Notes: a model not told the origin generated them from the letters alone. Shown: positions 48,495 to 58,045, numbered from the stretch's first letter. The stretch is 64,000 bases of DNA from DASYKT01 sp963718105 (GCA_963718105.1 OY970352.1:2480001-2544000); one strand, 5' to 3'. A program made the numbers and translations.

Positions 48495-50132
48495 CTAACC
48501 GCGACTATTTATTAGCCGTTTAGCCTGTCCGACCAGATCTATGAATTCGCCGCGATAACCGTTGAGGTCATTGCTGCGAGCCGTATTTGCCAGGTTCACC
48601 ACGCTGCCGATATTGGCATTGCCTTTGTAACGCGAATCGCGCAGCAGCAAACCAAACTCCACCACCGACGCGGCAAACTTCAGATTTTCCGAAGCGCCGG
48701 CGATGTCCTGGGCGTTATCCATCAAACCCGTCGTCAGCAGCTTGCTCTGCTCTTCTTTGGGTTCTTTATAGCGAAGCTTGACGGTAAGAAGCTCGCTGTT
48801 AAAACTCGTATCGCTCGGCTGAACTTTGGAATATTTCAACTCGATACCGTCGTTCTCAACCTTTTCGCCCGCGGGCACGATCTCGTAAATTGCGGTAACG
48901 GTATGCCCGGCTCCGATCTCACCGGCGTCCTTACGGTCGTCGTCAAAATCGCGGTTGGCGAGCATCCGGTTTTCGTAACCCAGCAGCCGGTATCCCGCAA
49001 CTTTTGCCGGGTTGAATTCGACCTGGATCTTCACGTCTTTGGCGATGGTATAAAGCGTGCCGGCGACCTGCTCGCCCAGCGCTTTGCGTGCCTCATCCTG
49101 CGTGTCGATATAGGCGTAGTTGCCGTTGCCTTTGTCGGCCAGCTTTTCCATCATCGAATCGTTCAGGTTTCCGCTGCCAAATCCCAGCACCGAAAGAAAG
49201 ATACCGCTCTTGCGTTTGGCTTCGATCAGGCGGACGAGTTCGTTGTCGTTTGTCAGCCCGACATTGAAATCGCCATCGGTCGCCAGGATCACGCGGTTGT
49301 TGCCGTTCTGAATAAAGTTTTCCGCCGCGGCCTGGTAAGCAAGCTGAATTCCCGCTCCGCCGTTGGTCGAACCGCCTGCTTCCAGCCGGTCGATGGCGTT
49401 AAGAATATTTTGTTTCTGATTTCCGGCGGTCGACGGCAGCACCAGTCCGCTGCTTCCGGCATACACGGCCAGCGCCACGCGGTCGTTCGGCTTGATCTGG
49501 TTGACCAGCATCTTCAGGCCCTGTTTGACCAGCGGAAGTTTGTTCGGCTCATTCATCGAACCCGAGACGTCGATCAGAAAAACAAGGTTCGACGGCGGCG
49601 TGTTATCAAGCGCAACTTTTTTTCCCTGCAGGCCGATCATCGCCAGGCGGTGCTTGCCGTTCCACGGGCAGGAAGCCGTTTCGGTCGTCACGGAAAAGGG
49701 CGCGTCGCCGAGCGGCTGGGGATAGCTGTAATCAAAATAGTTGACCATCTCTTCGATACGGACGGCGTCTTTCGGCGGAAGCTGGCCGTCTTTGATAAAA
49801 CGGCGGACGTTGCTGTAGGCCGCGGTGTCGACGTCGATGGAAAAGGTGGAGAGCGGGGCTTTGGATGCTTCGAGGAAAGGGTTTTCGTTTATTTGCGCGT
49901 AACGCTCGGTGTCAGATGTTTCGTCTTCGTAATCGTAAGGGCTGCCGGCGGCTCTCGCCACGGAGTTGGCCGCCATTGATCGGTCCATCGTAGCGTAAGG
50001 CGCGGGCTCACCCGCACTGACGCCCCTATTGGCGGACAGAGACGACTGGTTGCCGGAGCTGCAGGCGGAGAGAAAAATAGAAAAAAGTAAAGATAAAGAA
50101 ATTATTGTTTTGATTGGGCTGATCGCTTTCAT
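48495..50132 (-). CDS. VWFA-domain lipoprotein, YfbK-like
   Basis: A 545-residue envelope lipoprotein. The signal peptide ends in lipobox LSAC (21-24). A low-complexity linker precedes an N-terminal region (EASKAPLSTFSIDVDTAAYS, typical of YfbK-type proteins) and a VWFA domain with MIDAS motif LIDVSGSMN. The C-terminal region with GAGHTVTAIYEIVPAGEKVE matches the DUF3520 domain of the family. The start at 50132 has RBS GGAGG; a longer frame from 50159 is unlikely. It may take part in surface adhesion or complex assembly. Confidence 0.9.
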   Translation of the reverse strand: MKAISPIKTIISLSLLFSIFLSACSSGNQSSLSANRGVSAGEPAPYATMDRSMAANSVARAAGSPYDYEDETSDTERYAQINENPFLEASKAPLSTFSIDVDTAAYSNVRRFIKDGQLPPKDAVRIEEMVNYFDYSYPQPLGDAPFSVTTETASCPWNGKHRLAMIGLQGKKVALDNTPPSNLVFLIDVSGSMNEPNKLPLVKQGLKMLVNQIKPNDRVALAVYAGSSGLVLPSTAGNQKQNILNAIDRLEAGGSTNGGAGIQLAYQAAAENFIQNGNNRVILATDGDFNVGLTNDNELVRLIEAKRKSGIFLSVLGFGSGNLNDSMMEKLADKGNGNYAYIDTQDEARKALGEQVAGTLYTIAKDVKIQVEFNPAKVAGYRLLGYENRMLANRDFDDDRKDAGEIGAGHTVTAIYEIVPAGEKVENDGIELKYSKVQPSDTSFNSELLTVKLRYKEPKEEQSKLLTTGLMDNAQDIAGASENLKFAASVVEFGLLLRDSRYKGNANIGSVVNLANTARSNDLNGYRGEFIDLVGQAKRLINSRG

Positions 50133-50212
50133 TGAAATTCCTCCAAATTTCAAACTCAAAGTAAGACAACTTGTTGTCTGGGCATAGAACGCCGCCTTTC
50201 AGAAAAACTTGC

Positions 50213-50241
50213 AACAAAAAACCGCCCGGAGGCGGTTTTTC
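50213..50241 (-). terminator. Intrinsic terminator of the 50265-50819 gene
   Basis: AAAACCGCC / GGCGGTTTTT with a 4-nt loop is perfect and carries T-tracts on both strands, so it may also act on plus-strand transcripts. Confidence 0.8.
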
Positions 50242-50264
50242 TGAAAAATAATTTTGAGCGGAAT

Positions 50265-50819
50265 TTAGCGGTTCTCTCGCACTACTACCGGGATCATGTC
50301 TCCGATCTTATAAGCCAAATTCGTCCCGGTATTTGCTCTTGTCCAGACCGAGGCGCTGGCATAGAGGTTTCGCTGCTGGTTGGTGCATGCTCCGCAATCA
50401 AACGAGTTTTCGATCACGATCGAAGGGTCTTTTCTAAGAAATGGGCTGACGATGCGGACCGGATCGCTCGTCAAACCGGGGTCGGACTTATCCCACTTGT
50501 TGAATCGCAACTGAAGCCAGATCGCTTTCGGCGGTTCTTTATCGCTGAGCCACTCCAACTTAATGCGGGTTTTTACGGTCCGTGACCACATATTGGCTTC
50601 GATATATTGGATACGGACCTGCATATCCTCAGGCGTGTAATTGCCGAAATCGTCTTCTTTTAAGGTTAAAGGCTCAGTTCTGGAAATAGCCGAAACGCAC
50701 CTGGCGCTCATCACCCGGCCGCAATCCGGCTCTCCGCTATAGCTGAAATATTCGTGCGTAAAGACGGAAAGGCTAACTATTGCAATAAATATGGTGATTC
50801 CAAAGATATGTTTGTTCAT
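50265..50819 (-). CDS. Unrecognised membrane-anchored or secreted protein
   Basis: A 184-residue protein from the ATG at 50819 (MNKHIFGITIFIAIVSLSVF). One N-terminal hydrophobic segment (about 4-19) could be a signal anchor. Cys residues occur as pairs (DCGRVMSARC, DCGAC), suggesting disulfides in the periplasm. The rest is beta-rich with many Trp residues. In-frame codons upstream of 50819 derive from repeat DNA and are excluded. No family is recognised. A terminator lies just beyond the stop. Confidence 0.65.
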   Translation of the reverse strand: MNKHIFGITIFIAIVSLSVFTHEYFSYSGEPDCGRVMSARCVSAISRTEPLTLKEDDFGNYTPEDMQVRIQYIEANMWSRTVKTRIKLEWLSDKEPPKAIWLQLRFNKWDKSDPGLTSDPVRIVSPFLRKDPSIVIENSFDCGACTNQQRNLYASASVWTRANTGTNLAYKIGDMIPVVVRENR

Positions 50820-50876
50820 AAAATAAATACCCACCAGATATGGAACGAAACTCTGATCGCTTTTTTGCAGCTTTTT

Positions 50877-51000
50877 TGTAGCGCCGCCGTCGCAATAAGA
50901 TGTGATGGGGCTGTCGCGTGAGCGTCCCGCACGCGCTGATCTGCTTTTAGCCGAGGGTGAGACGCCCCCACAGGACAGCCGGCAAGATGCCGGCGCTACG
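50877..51000. repeat. GC-rich inverted pair, family C copy 2
   Basis: TGTAGCGCCGCCGTCGC and the right end CCGGCAAGATGCCGGCGCTA are imperfect inverted partners with inner GGGGCTGTC/GACAG words. It lies between the divergent 50265-50819 gene and rimO. Confidence 0.75.
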
Positions 51001-51056
51001 TTATCCATATGATGCGGGTTTGCCATTTCGGGCTCGCCGTTCTACTCTTAAAGTTT

Positions 51057-52406
51057 ATGAAAAAGGTCGGATTCGTCAGCTTAGGCTGTCCTAAAAATTT
51101 GGTCGATAGCGAGGTGATGATGGGCCAGCTTAAAGCTGCGGGCTATGAGATCGTCACTGACGCCGCCGAGGCCGAGACCGTGGTGGTCAACACCTGCGGC
51201 TTTATCGAATCCGCCAAGCAGGAATCCATCGATGCTATTTTGGAAGCGTCGCGGCTGAAAACGGAAGGCAAAGCGCAGCGATTAGTGGTCGCCGGCTGCC
51301 TGGTCGAACGCTATCGCGACGACCTGCGCTCCGGTATGCCGGAGGTCGATGCCTTTATCGGCACCAGCGAGATCGGACGCATTCTGGAAGTCTCCGATCC
51401 GAAAAATAACCCGCTGGATATGCCCTATTATCCGGTGGGCAACAAAACGGCGACCTATCTCTACGATGAAAACACGCCGCGAATCCTGGCCACCCCGTCT
51501 TACACCGCTTTTATAAAAATTGCCGAGGGCTGCGACCGGCCGTGCGCGTTTTGCTCGATTCCTTCGATGCGCGGCTCGTTCCGCTCGCGCCGCTTTGGCT
51601 CGATCGTCAAAGAAGCGCAGGATCTGGTAAAACAGGGCGTAAAGGAATTGGTGCTGATTGCGCAGGATTCTTCACGCTATGGCGAAGACCTGGGCGAGGT
51701 CAATGCCCTGCCGCAACTGATCCGCGCGCTGTGCGACATCCCCGGCGCCGAATGGGTGCGCGTGATGTACACCTACCCGACGCATATCAGCGACGAATTT
51801 CTGGCCGCGATCGCGGAAAATCCCAGGGCCGTGAAATATTTGGATATGCCTCTGCAGCATGCTTCGCGAAATGTGTTGAAAAGAATGAAACGCGGCGGCA
51901 ACCGCGAGAGCCTGGAAAAATTAATTAAACGCGTGCGCGAGAAAGTTCCCGGCATCGCCATTCGCACTACTTTTATCGCGGGTTTTCCCGGCGAAACCGA
52001 AGAAGATTTCGAGGAGCTGATGGCGTTTATCAAAAATTGCGAATTCGACAACCTTGGCGTTTTCACTTACTCCGACGAAGAAGGCACGCCTGCTTTTGAA
52101 CTTGATGGTAAAGTCCCGGAAAAGATCGCCAAGCAGCGCCGCAACGCTCTGATGAAAGAACAGGCAAAGATCTCCAAACGCAAAAATAAGGCAAAGATCG
52201 GTGAGACCTATCGCGTCCTGTTCGAAGGCGTCTCGCAGGAATCGGACCTCCTCTGGCAAGCGCGCCTGGAAGGCCAGGCCGCCGAGATCGACGGCTACAT
52301 TTTAATTAACGATGCGCCGGAGAATTTTCAGCCTGAGATCGGAGCCTTTTATAACGTTAAGATCACCGAAGCGCAGGAGTACGATCTGATCGGCGAGATC
52401 ATTTAA
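51057..52406 (+). CDS. rimO: Ribosomal protein S12 methylthiotransferase RimO
   Basis: Radical-SAM enzyme that adds a methylthio group to an Asp of ribosomal protein S12. From the ATG at 51057 (MKKVGFVSLGCPKNLVDSE) it is 449 residues. The N-terminal cluster-binding Cys residues are in GCPKN (C11), NTCGF and AGCLVERY; the radical-SAM motif CxxxCxxC is CDRPCAFC (about 155-165). The TRAM domain is at the end (EAQEYDLIGEII). Frames starting at 51009 run back into repeat DNA. It appears monocistronic. Confidence 0.97.
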   Translation: MKKVGFVSLGCPKNLVDSEVMMGQLKAAGYEIVTDAAEAETVVVNTCGFIESAKQESIDAILEASRLKTEGKAQRLVVAGCLVERYRDDLRSGMPEVDAFIGTSEIGRILEVSDPKNNPLDMPYYPVGNKTATYLYDENTPRILATPSYTAFIKIAEGCDRPCAFCSIPSMRGSFRSRRFGSIVKEAQDLVKQGVKELVLIAQDSSRYGEDLGEVNALPQLIRALCDIPGAEWVRVMYTYPTHISDEFLAAIAENPRAVKYLDMPLQHASRNVLKRMKRGGNRESLEKLIKRVREKVPGIAIRTTFIAGFPGETEEDFEELMAFIKNCEFDNLGVFTYSDEEGTPAFELDGKVPEKIAKQRRNALMKEQAKISKRKNKAKIGETYRVLFEGVSQESDLLWQARLEGQAAEIDGYILINDAPENFQPEIGAFYNVKITEAQEYDLIGEII

Positions 52407-52438
52407 CTATGTCCAGTCTTTCCCCGTATCCTTTTTCG

Positions 52439-53353
52439 TTAAATCTCATCAGCTAAACGGTAACCCGCCAGTGCCAAACGCCGCCGTGCCACCTTATGGG
52501 AGTTGGTCACATACCCATTCGGTAGAACTGTTCTTTGCCTGACCCTTTCACCCTCAAACTTATAAGCGTTGGCAATAGCGGTATCACGACTCTCAAAGGT
52601 CCAGACGCCTATATCGCTGCCCACGCCAAGCTCTTGTAAAGAAGAGCGTTTGTGCCGTGATATGAGCATATTTGCGTCCTCGAGCGCTTTTGTCGGACTG
52701 GGGTCCACGCCCGTACCAAGCCGCCCATCCCAAAAAGCATGCAACTTTGTTGTTCTATTTTGCTCTTCTTGGTTCGCAGTCTGAAAAATAAGATATGAAT
52801 TCCCTCCCTTATCCCCTCTTGGAAGATGAAATCCTTCGCCTATCAAGGCCGTACAATGTAAAGGCTGATGAGCATCTCCGACCAAATGAATTATCCAGCT
52901 TAAGGCCGCAGCGCGTTCGGCATTATCGTTGCTGGAATCGCGTAGAGTTTTCAAGCTTTCCTTGAGCCCGAAAACTACATCATCTTCGGGCGAAGGACTC
53001 GGCCCGGTCGTAAAATCTGGCAGAGTGACGGAATAATTCACAAAGTGCCAGTTCGGATGAGTGGAAGGGTCCTGATCATCCCGGATAACGTCAGGCCAGG
53101 TCGCTGCTTTAATAAAAAGATACATTCCCAGGTTTGGCTCTTTCGGAAAGCCTGATTTTTTGGAATTGAATTCCGCAATCCAAGCTTCACCGTCAGGATG
53201 TTTTTTAAGCAATTCCGTTAAGCTTTTTTTACGTGATTGACTTAATTCTTTGTATGCCATTACAGCCACGGCAGCATGCCCGGGGCCGCTCCATGCATAG
53301 AGCGGGATTTGCATTAGCGATATAAAAAACACAATCGCTGTTAATTTGATCAT
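52439..53353 (-). CDS. S1/P1-type nuclease
   Basis: Secreted zinc-dependent single-strand nuclease of 304 residues. The signal peptide ends ...IPLYA, so the mature protein begins with Trp (W21) in WSGPGHAAVA, as required for zinc ligation in this family, with H26 next. The catalytic region is IIHLVGDAHQPLH (about 165), and further metal ligands lie in AFWDGRLG and the helices after it. Likely role is extracellular or periplasmic nucleic acid degradation for phosphate or nitrogen. It is convergent with rimO. Confidence 0.93.
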   Translation of the reverse strand: MIKLTAIVFFISLMQIPLYAWSGPGHAAVAVMAYKELSQSRKKSLTELLKKHPDGEAWIAEFNSKKSGFPKEPNLGMYLFIKAATWPDVIRDDQDPSTHPNWHFVNYSVTLPDFTTGPSPSPEDDVVFGLKESLKTLRDSSNDNAERAAALSWIIHLVGDAHQPLHCTALIGEGFHLPRGDKGGNSYLIFQTANQEEQNRTTKLHAFWDGRLGTGVDPSPTKALEDANMLISRHKRSSLQELGVGSDIGVWTFESRDTAIANAYKFEGERVRQRTVLPNGYVTNSHKVARRRLALAGYRLADEI

Positions 53354-53619
53354 TTCATAGGGAGCCTCTCGCGTATTATGAAGATAAGTTGATCGTGATG
53401 ATCAGTGTTCCGGGGATCACAAGCCGCTTTACCCAACACTAATTAGAGAACAGTATCGATAGTGAAAACAAAGGTGGCAGACTTAAAGAATAAACCTGGA
53501 TTTTTATATCACGTATTTTGCTCAATTATCAATAAAAATTTCTTTAAAAAGACAGGCATCGGAACACTTTTTGTTTATTCCGAGCCTACAAAACCCTATG
53601 GCCATTTTTTAATGAACCT

Positions 53620-53646
53620 CTACATCCGCTTTAGTTTGAATGATCC
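53620..53646. repeat. 27-bp echo of the 3' end of the downstream gene
   Basis: CTACATCCGCTTTAGTTTGA and ATGATCC match 53922-53948 with few changes; on the minus strand both encode GSFKLKRM and a stop. This looks like a relic of a duplicated copy of the neighbouring gene. The rest of 53354-53921 has no convincing gene. Confidence 0.6.
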
Positions 53647-53921
53647 GCTAGCAGATCGGCGAATGTCATTCACCCGCTGCCTATCTTATCAATAGACAGC
53701 GGGCAGATGACTATTTGTTTATGCCTTGCAGAACGGTATCTGATCATAGAGGCCGCTGTGATTCGAGTCCCCCGTGGTCAGAAGTATTTCCACATAGAGT
53801 TTCACAATATAAGCGCATTTCTGAAGGTCGCTTACCGTAAAACCGCTCTTTTCAACCACGGATTTGGCTGGTACCTATTTATGAGTTTTTTGTTTATTTG
53901 TTACATGAGGAAGGGCGATAA

Positions 53922-54449
53922 TTACATCCGCTTTAATTTAAATGAGCCAATGATATTGTAAGTTTCTACATTACCTTCGCTCGTCAAGACTTCGCAGGCG
54001 ACGGAAAATGTTCCTTCGACAAAGCCACCCGCCAGCGGTGCGGCGGTGATCTCGAACGATCCGCTTTTTGCAATGAACATCACATCGGGAAACTCAGTGG
54101 TCATTATACTAAGTCCGGTGGTTCTGGCGTTGGTGCCGCCGATCGGAAACGTTCCTTTTCCTTCAGTCGAAGTCCAGCCTTGAAACGAAAAACTCTTGTC
54201 GTCCTTATCGTTGCTGGCGCCGTAAAATAGCACCAGTTTTCCTGACGGGTCAAGCGTCGCATTTCCGTCCGCGGTTTTGAACTGGCTATATTTCACTTCG
54301 GTTTTGCTGCCGTTGTGTTCGATGGTCATGACCAATTGGCTGCCGATCACAACTTCCGGTTTTTTAGCGGGCGCTTTTTGCCCGGCTTTTTGTGCAGGGG
54401 AAACGCCGGCAAGCGCGATAAGAATAAAAAAGAAGGTGATGATTTTCAT
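53922..54449 (-). CDS. Unrecognised secreted protein
   Basis: A 175-residue protein with a signal peptide (about 1-19) and a Lys/Ala-rich linker (AQKAGQKAPAKKPEV), then a beta-rich domain. Its C-terminus IIGSFKLKRM is echoed 276 bp away (53620-53646), evidence of past local duplication. No family assigned. The start has weak RBS context; MKIITFFFILIALAG is a normal signal sequence. Confidence 0.65.
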   Translation of the reverse strand: MKIITFFFILIALAGVSPAQKAGQKAPAKKPEVVIGSQLVMTIEHNGSKTEVKYSQFKTADGNATLDPSGKLVLFYGASNDKDDKSFSFQGWTSTEGKGTFPIGGTNARTTGLSIMTTEFPDVMFIAKSGSFEITAAPLAGGFVEGTFSVACEVLTSEGNVETYNIIGSFKLKRM

Positions 54450-54571
54450 TTATTTATCAATTGCTCCACGATTTATCTAACCTTGTAAAGTCCTGAGTTT
54501 TATACTTCTTACAGGAATAACTGTCAAGTTAAAGACGGCTGCGCAAGAAGAATTTGCCTGAAAACAACCCG

Positions 54572-54595
54572 GCCCACGAGGATAGCCTCGTGGGC
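54572..54595 (-). terminator. Terminator-like hairpin downstream of the HECTH protein
   Basis: GCCCACGAGG / CCTCGTGGGC with a 4-nt loop, a perfect 10-bp stem; the minus-strand T-tract (GGGTTGTTTTC) is weak. Confidence 0.6.
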
Positions 54596-54621
54596 GAGAT
54601 GATCTAAGAAAGTAACGCTTT

Positions 54622-55524
54622 TTAGACAAACTGCGAAAGGCGGAAGCTTATCCTTCTCCGCAGGCTTTTGTAAGCCCCGACTCCGAGAGTGGAATTACTG
54701 AATGTCACGGCAGCGTCAGGAAAACAGTTTTCCTTGTACATATCTTCAATGACCTGGGCCATCGCTTCTTTATTGAAATCGAACCAGCGGGTTTTGCCGC
54801 GGGTCGCGAGTTCTTCCTGCCACTTGTAAGCATCGTTGCCATAGACCGCCTGCGCGCCGAGCGCGTCCATCGTATAGCGCACGCCGAGATGCTGGTACTG
54901 CCACACGTGTGTGCATTCGTGGACGAGAGTGTGCAGCGTGGTGTCGCTCTTCATGTAGATCGTATTACCCAGCGTAAAAGGCCGGTCATTGAGGCCGAAA
55001 AGCCCGCTCCAGCCTTCGATCAGGCGGATGTTATAAAGCGCCAGCGAGTGATTAAAGACCTTGCTCAGCTCATCTTCTTCCGCTTTGGTCAGGCTTCGTT
55101 CAAAGCTCTGCAGGTAAAATATTCTCTGCACTAACTGTAAAGCGTGCCCCGCGGCCACGATGACCGGGCCTACCAGTCCAGAGAGGATGTCGACCAACCC
55201 TTTTAGCATCATGGCCGGGGTCCCCGCGATCGCTCCGCCGATTATTCTGATCAGCCCGCCCGCCACGCCCGCGGGTATGGCCGCTACAAGTTTGAGTGCC
55301 GCGGCCAGTAAATTCGTGATGCCGGCGATTATTCCGCCCAGCCATTTTAAGATCCACCCGCCGACCGAACCTGCCTTGTTTCCAAGCGCGCTCAGCCCGA
55401 GTTGGATGCTGTTTCCTATCGATTCAACCAGGTCGGTGACAAAATCAACCGCCGTTTCTATTATTGCCTGAACCACCATCGCCAGAGTGTCTACAATACT
55501 GCTGGCCGTTGTGCTATAGCTCAT
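54622..55524 (-). CDS. Hydrophobic N-half protein with a HECTH putative metalloprotease site
   Basis: A 300-residue protein with no signal peptide. Residues about 10-140 are strongly hydrophobic and Gly/Ala-rich, with repeats such as GGIIAGITNLLAAALKLV and GGLIRIIGGAIAG, resembling pore-forming or membrane-spanning segments. The C-terminal half has TLHTLVHECTHVWQYQHLG (HECTH at 202-206), an HExxH zinc site as in DUF4157-like domains, with a possible third ligand in MAQVIEDMY. RBS GGAG precedes ATG. It is flanked by an intrinsic hairpin and no obvious immunity gene is seen. Function unknown. Confidence 0.6.
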   Translation of the reverse strand: MSYSTTASSIVDTLAMVVQAIIETAVDFVTDLVESIGNSIQLGLSALGNKAGSVGGWILKWLGGIIAGITNLLAAALKLVAAIPAGVAGGLIRIIGGAIAGTPAMMLKGLVDILSGLVGPVIVAAGHALQLVQRIFYLQSFERSLTKAEEDELSKVFNHSLALYNIRLIEGWSGLFGLNDRPFTLGNTIYMKSDTTLHTLVHECTHVWQYQHLGVRYTMDALGAQAVYGNDAYKWQEELATRGKTRWFDFNKEAMAQVIEDMYKENCFPDAAVTFSNSTLGVGAYKSLRRRISFRLSQFV

Positions 55525-55823
55525 TTTCTTCTAACTCCTTATAATTGGGAAATTTTAATTTTTCAACAAAACATAGCCGGGAAAATCCATTCGCGCAGGC
55601 CTGCTGACACAGAAAATTGCGGCCCGAATGCATTCATCGGTAATGATCTTCAACTTGATTTTCTAAACGTAGCAGGGTTTATTACAGATGCGATAAAAAC
55701 TATGTGGGATTCACAACTCGTGTTCATCCAATTCTCTGTCGTTAATAGGAGACGTATTCTCCGCTGTTAATTTGCGGAAAACATTTCGGGACGGCGAAAT
55801 TTTCTATCTGTGAGTATCGGCGG

Positions 55824-55829
55824 TATAAT
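55824..55829 (+). promoter_or_regulatory. Likely -10 element of pgpA
   Basis: TATAAT lies 23 bp before the pgpA ATG; the -35 is poor (TTTCTA at 17 bp). The 328-bp gap upstream shows no gene. Confidence 0.45.
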
Positions 55830-55852
55830 CCTAAAACGACTCAAGCTGCTCA

Positions 55853-56413
55853 ATGAACAACCCTGAAAAAACATCACCGTCCGGTTTTGCGGACTATTTC
55901 TCTATTGCCTTTTCAACTTTCGGCGTGGGCTACCTGCCTGTGGCGCCGGGGACGTGGGGCTCGGCGGTAGCGATCGGCATTTATCTGCTGGTGCGATGGG
56001 CGTCTCTTCAGGCGACGCAATGCGCCGGCCAATGTTTCGGCTGGAATAAAGACATGGCCGGGGCCTGGCTGGAGTTTGTTCTGCTGCTGGCCCTTTTGCT
56101 TTTTATCCTGCTGGGCATCTGGGCGGCGGGCCGGGCCGCAAAGCTTTTCGCCGACAAAGATCCGGGCAAAGTGGTGGTCGACGAATTGATGGGACAATTC
56201 CTGGTGTTTTTCTTTGTTCCGCTGACAATTTCGTGGTGGATGATCCTGGCCGGATTTTTATTGTTCCGGCTTTTCGATATCTGGAAACCTTACCCGATCG
56301 ACTCGCTGCAGGATCTGCCCGGGGGTTTGGGCGTCTGCGCTGACGACATTCTGGCGGGAGTTTATGCCGGTATTTGCCTGAGCCTTATCTATGCCGTTAG
56401 TTTAGGTTTTTGA
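55853..56413 (+). CDS. pgpA: Phosphatidylglycerophosphatase A
   Basis: Membrane phosphatase that makes phosphatidylglycerol from its phosphate. The 186-residue protein has the family motifs GVGYLPVAPGTWGS (about 22-35), VVVDELMGQFL and FRLFDIWKPYPIDSLQDLPG. Four hydrophobic helices are visible. It converges with corA, the two stops being 2 bp apart. It fits the envelope lipid theme of this region. Confidence 0.94.
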   Translation: MNNPEKTSPSGFADYFSIAFSTFGVGYLPVAPGTWGSAVAIGIYLLVRWASLQATQCAGQCFGWNKDMAGAWLEFVLLLALLLFILLGIWAAGRAAKLFADKDPGKVVVDELMGQFLVFFFVPLTISWWMILAGFLLFRLFDIWKPYPIDSLQDLPGGLGVCADDILAGVYAGICLSLIYAVSLGF

Positions 56414-56415
56414 TT

Positions 56416-57492
56416 TCACATTCGATCTTCTACGCTGGCCCGGTCCGCGTGCATCGGCACATCAAAGGTTTCGTGAAGTTTTTCGTTCGGTTCGGGCAGG
56501 TCTTCCGCTGAATTACCAACCCAGCCGCGCCGCCAAAAATAGATAAACAATCCCAGGCCGACAACGAGCATCAGCCCGAGCGTGAAATAATAACCGTAAG
56601 AAGTTTTCAGCTCCGGCATATTGTCAAAATTCATGCCGTATATTCCCGCGATCAAAGACAGCGGCAGCATGATCGCCGAAAAAACCGCCAGCACTTTCAT
56701 TACGTCATTGGTCCGCGTGGCGATCACGTTAAAATGAATATCCATCAAACCGCCGACGAGATCGCGATAGCCTTCCGATAGGTCGCTGATCCGCTGCAGG
56801 TGGTCATAGACGTCGCGATAAAACGGCAGATCTTCTTCCTCGATAAAAGGAAAATCCCCGTGGGCAAACTTGTAAAGCACATCGAGCTGTTTCGAGCTTA
56901 TCCGGCGCAGGCGCGCGACCGAACGCCGCAGGTTCATTATCTCGCCCAGCATTTCATTGCTGCCCTTTTTCAGGCGGAAGATGCGCTCTTCCATTTCATT
57001 GATCGAATGGTCGTAATCGTCGATCACCGGCATATAGAGATCGACCAGTTCATCCAGGATGCGGTTAAGTAAATACGAAGCGCCCCGCTGGCAAATGAAC
57101 GGGCTGCTGGTGATCTGGCGTTTTACATTATTGATACTGTGAAAATTTTCGTGGTGATAGGTGACGACAAAATTTTTCCCCAGGTATCCGTCCAATTCCT
57201 TGGTGGTAAAATTGCCGGACGCGGTTTCTCCCGGCCGCACGCCGTGCACGATAAAGAAAAGATAATCCGGGAACACTTCGACTTTGGGCTGGTTGCGGGT
57301 TTCCCGCGCGTCTTCGATGGTGAGCGGATGAAAATCGAACACGTCGGAAAGCACGATCTCCTCTTCCTTGTGCGGGTGCTCCATATCCACCCAGATGACG
57401 TTGTTTTCGTCCTTTAAAAGGTCCGGCAGGTCCTTGGCCGTAAACCCTTTTTCAACGCGCCCCGAGTCTTTACGATACAAGAAAATTTCCAT
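56416..57492 (-). CDS. corA: CorA-type Mg2+/Co2+ transporter
   Basis: Pentameric divalent-cation channel. From the ATG at 57492 (MEIFLYRKDSGRVEKG) it is about 358 residues, with an N-terminal cytoplasmic domain (PLTIEDARETRNQPKVEVFP) and two C-terminal helices; the hallmark GMN is present in YGMNFDNMPEL, with a hydrophobic segment before it. A longer frame starting nine codons earlier is not preferred. It shares a convergent end with pgpA. Confidence 0.95.
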   Translation of the reverse strand: MEIFLYRKDSGRVEKGFTAKDLPDLLKDENNVIWVDMEHPHKEEEIVLSDVFDFHPLTIEDARETRNQPKVEVFPDYLFFIVHGVRPGETASGNFTTKELDGYLGKNFVVTYHHENFHSINNVKRQITSSPFICQRGASYLLNRILDELVDLYMPVIDDYDHSINEMEERIFRLKKGSNEMLGEIMNLRRSVARLRRISSKQLDVLYKFAHGDFPFIEEEDLPFYRDVYDHLQRISDLSEGYRDLVGGLMDIHFNVIATRTNDVMKVLAVFSAIMLPLSLIAGIYGMNFDNMPELKTSYGYYFTLGLMLVVGLGLFIYFWRRGWVGNSAEDLPEPNEKLHETFDVPMHADRASVEDRM

Positions 57493-57616
57493 ATATATCT
57501 GCAACTGCCCTCTAAGCAAATAATTATTGCATTTTCGTGAAATTTGACAACCTACCCGCGCCTATTCGATTCCGATAGATCGTATAATACGGGAATGAAC
57601 GGCTGGACAGGTCTTA

Positions 57617-57982
57617 TCAAGCCACTTCGTAGATCCGCTTATCCAGAATATAAGAGGTCACCAAAAGTGCCAGACAAACCAGTGCCGGCAGGAAATAGAT
57701 GCCGTCGCCCGCATTTATATGGGCCGATATCGCCAGAATAAAATCGAAAAAGAATCCGGCATAGGCCAGGTTTTTCAGGAACTGCGACCTTTTGGTCAGG
57801 ATGGCGATGATGCCCAGTATCTTTGCCACCGCCAGCGGGTAGATCAGATATGCCGGGTAGCCGAGTTTCGTAAAGACCTCGACCAGCGCCTCGTGCTTTA
57901 CGAAATACATCGCGGCCGTATAGAGCATTAATAGTGATAATAGCCCGGTTGCCGCCCAATATATGATCTTTTGAACTTTCAC
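57617..57982 (-). CDS. DoxX-like membrane protein
   Basis: A 121-residue protein with four hydrophobic helices: MKVQKIIYWAATGLLSLLML, then YLIYPLAVAKILGIIAIL, LAYAGFFFDFILAISAH and LPALVCLALLVTSYI. It matches the DoxX-like family, whose bacterial members are small membrane proteins sometimes near redox enzymes. No conserved catalytic residue is seen. It precedes the divergent ABC exporter genes. Confidence 0.8.
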   Translation of the reverse strand: MKVQKIIYWAATGLLSLLMLYTAAMYFVKHEALVEVFTKLGYPAYLIYPLAVAKILGIIAILTKRSQFLKNLAYAGFFFDFILAISAHINAGDGIYFLPALVCLALLVTSYILDKRIYEVA

Positions 57983-58045
57983 TAGCCCTCTGATCGTATG
58001 ATTCTATAGAATCTTTATTATATGTTACTCTTCAATGTCTAGCCT

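Noticed and set aside
53462..53695. 77-codon plus-strand frame
   Set aside because: No RBS, no recognisable domain, and it overlaps the relic echo on the other strand.
53740..53790. T-arm-like GATTCGAGTC with flanking C's, possible tRNA
   Set aside because: The T-stem does not pair and no acceptor or anticodon arm can be formed around it.
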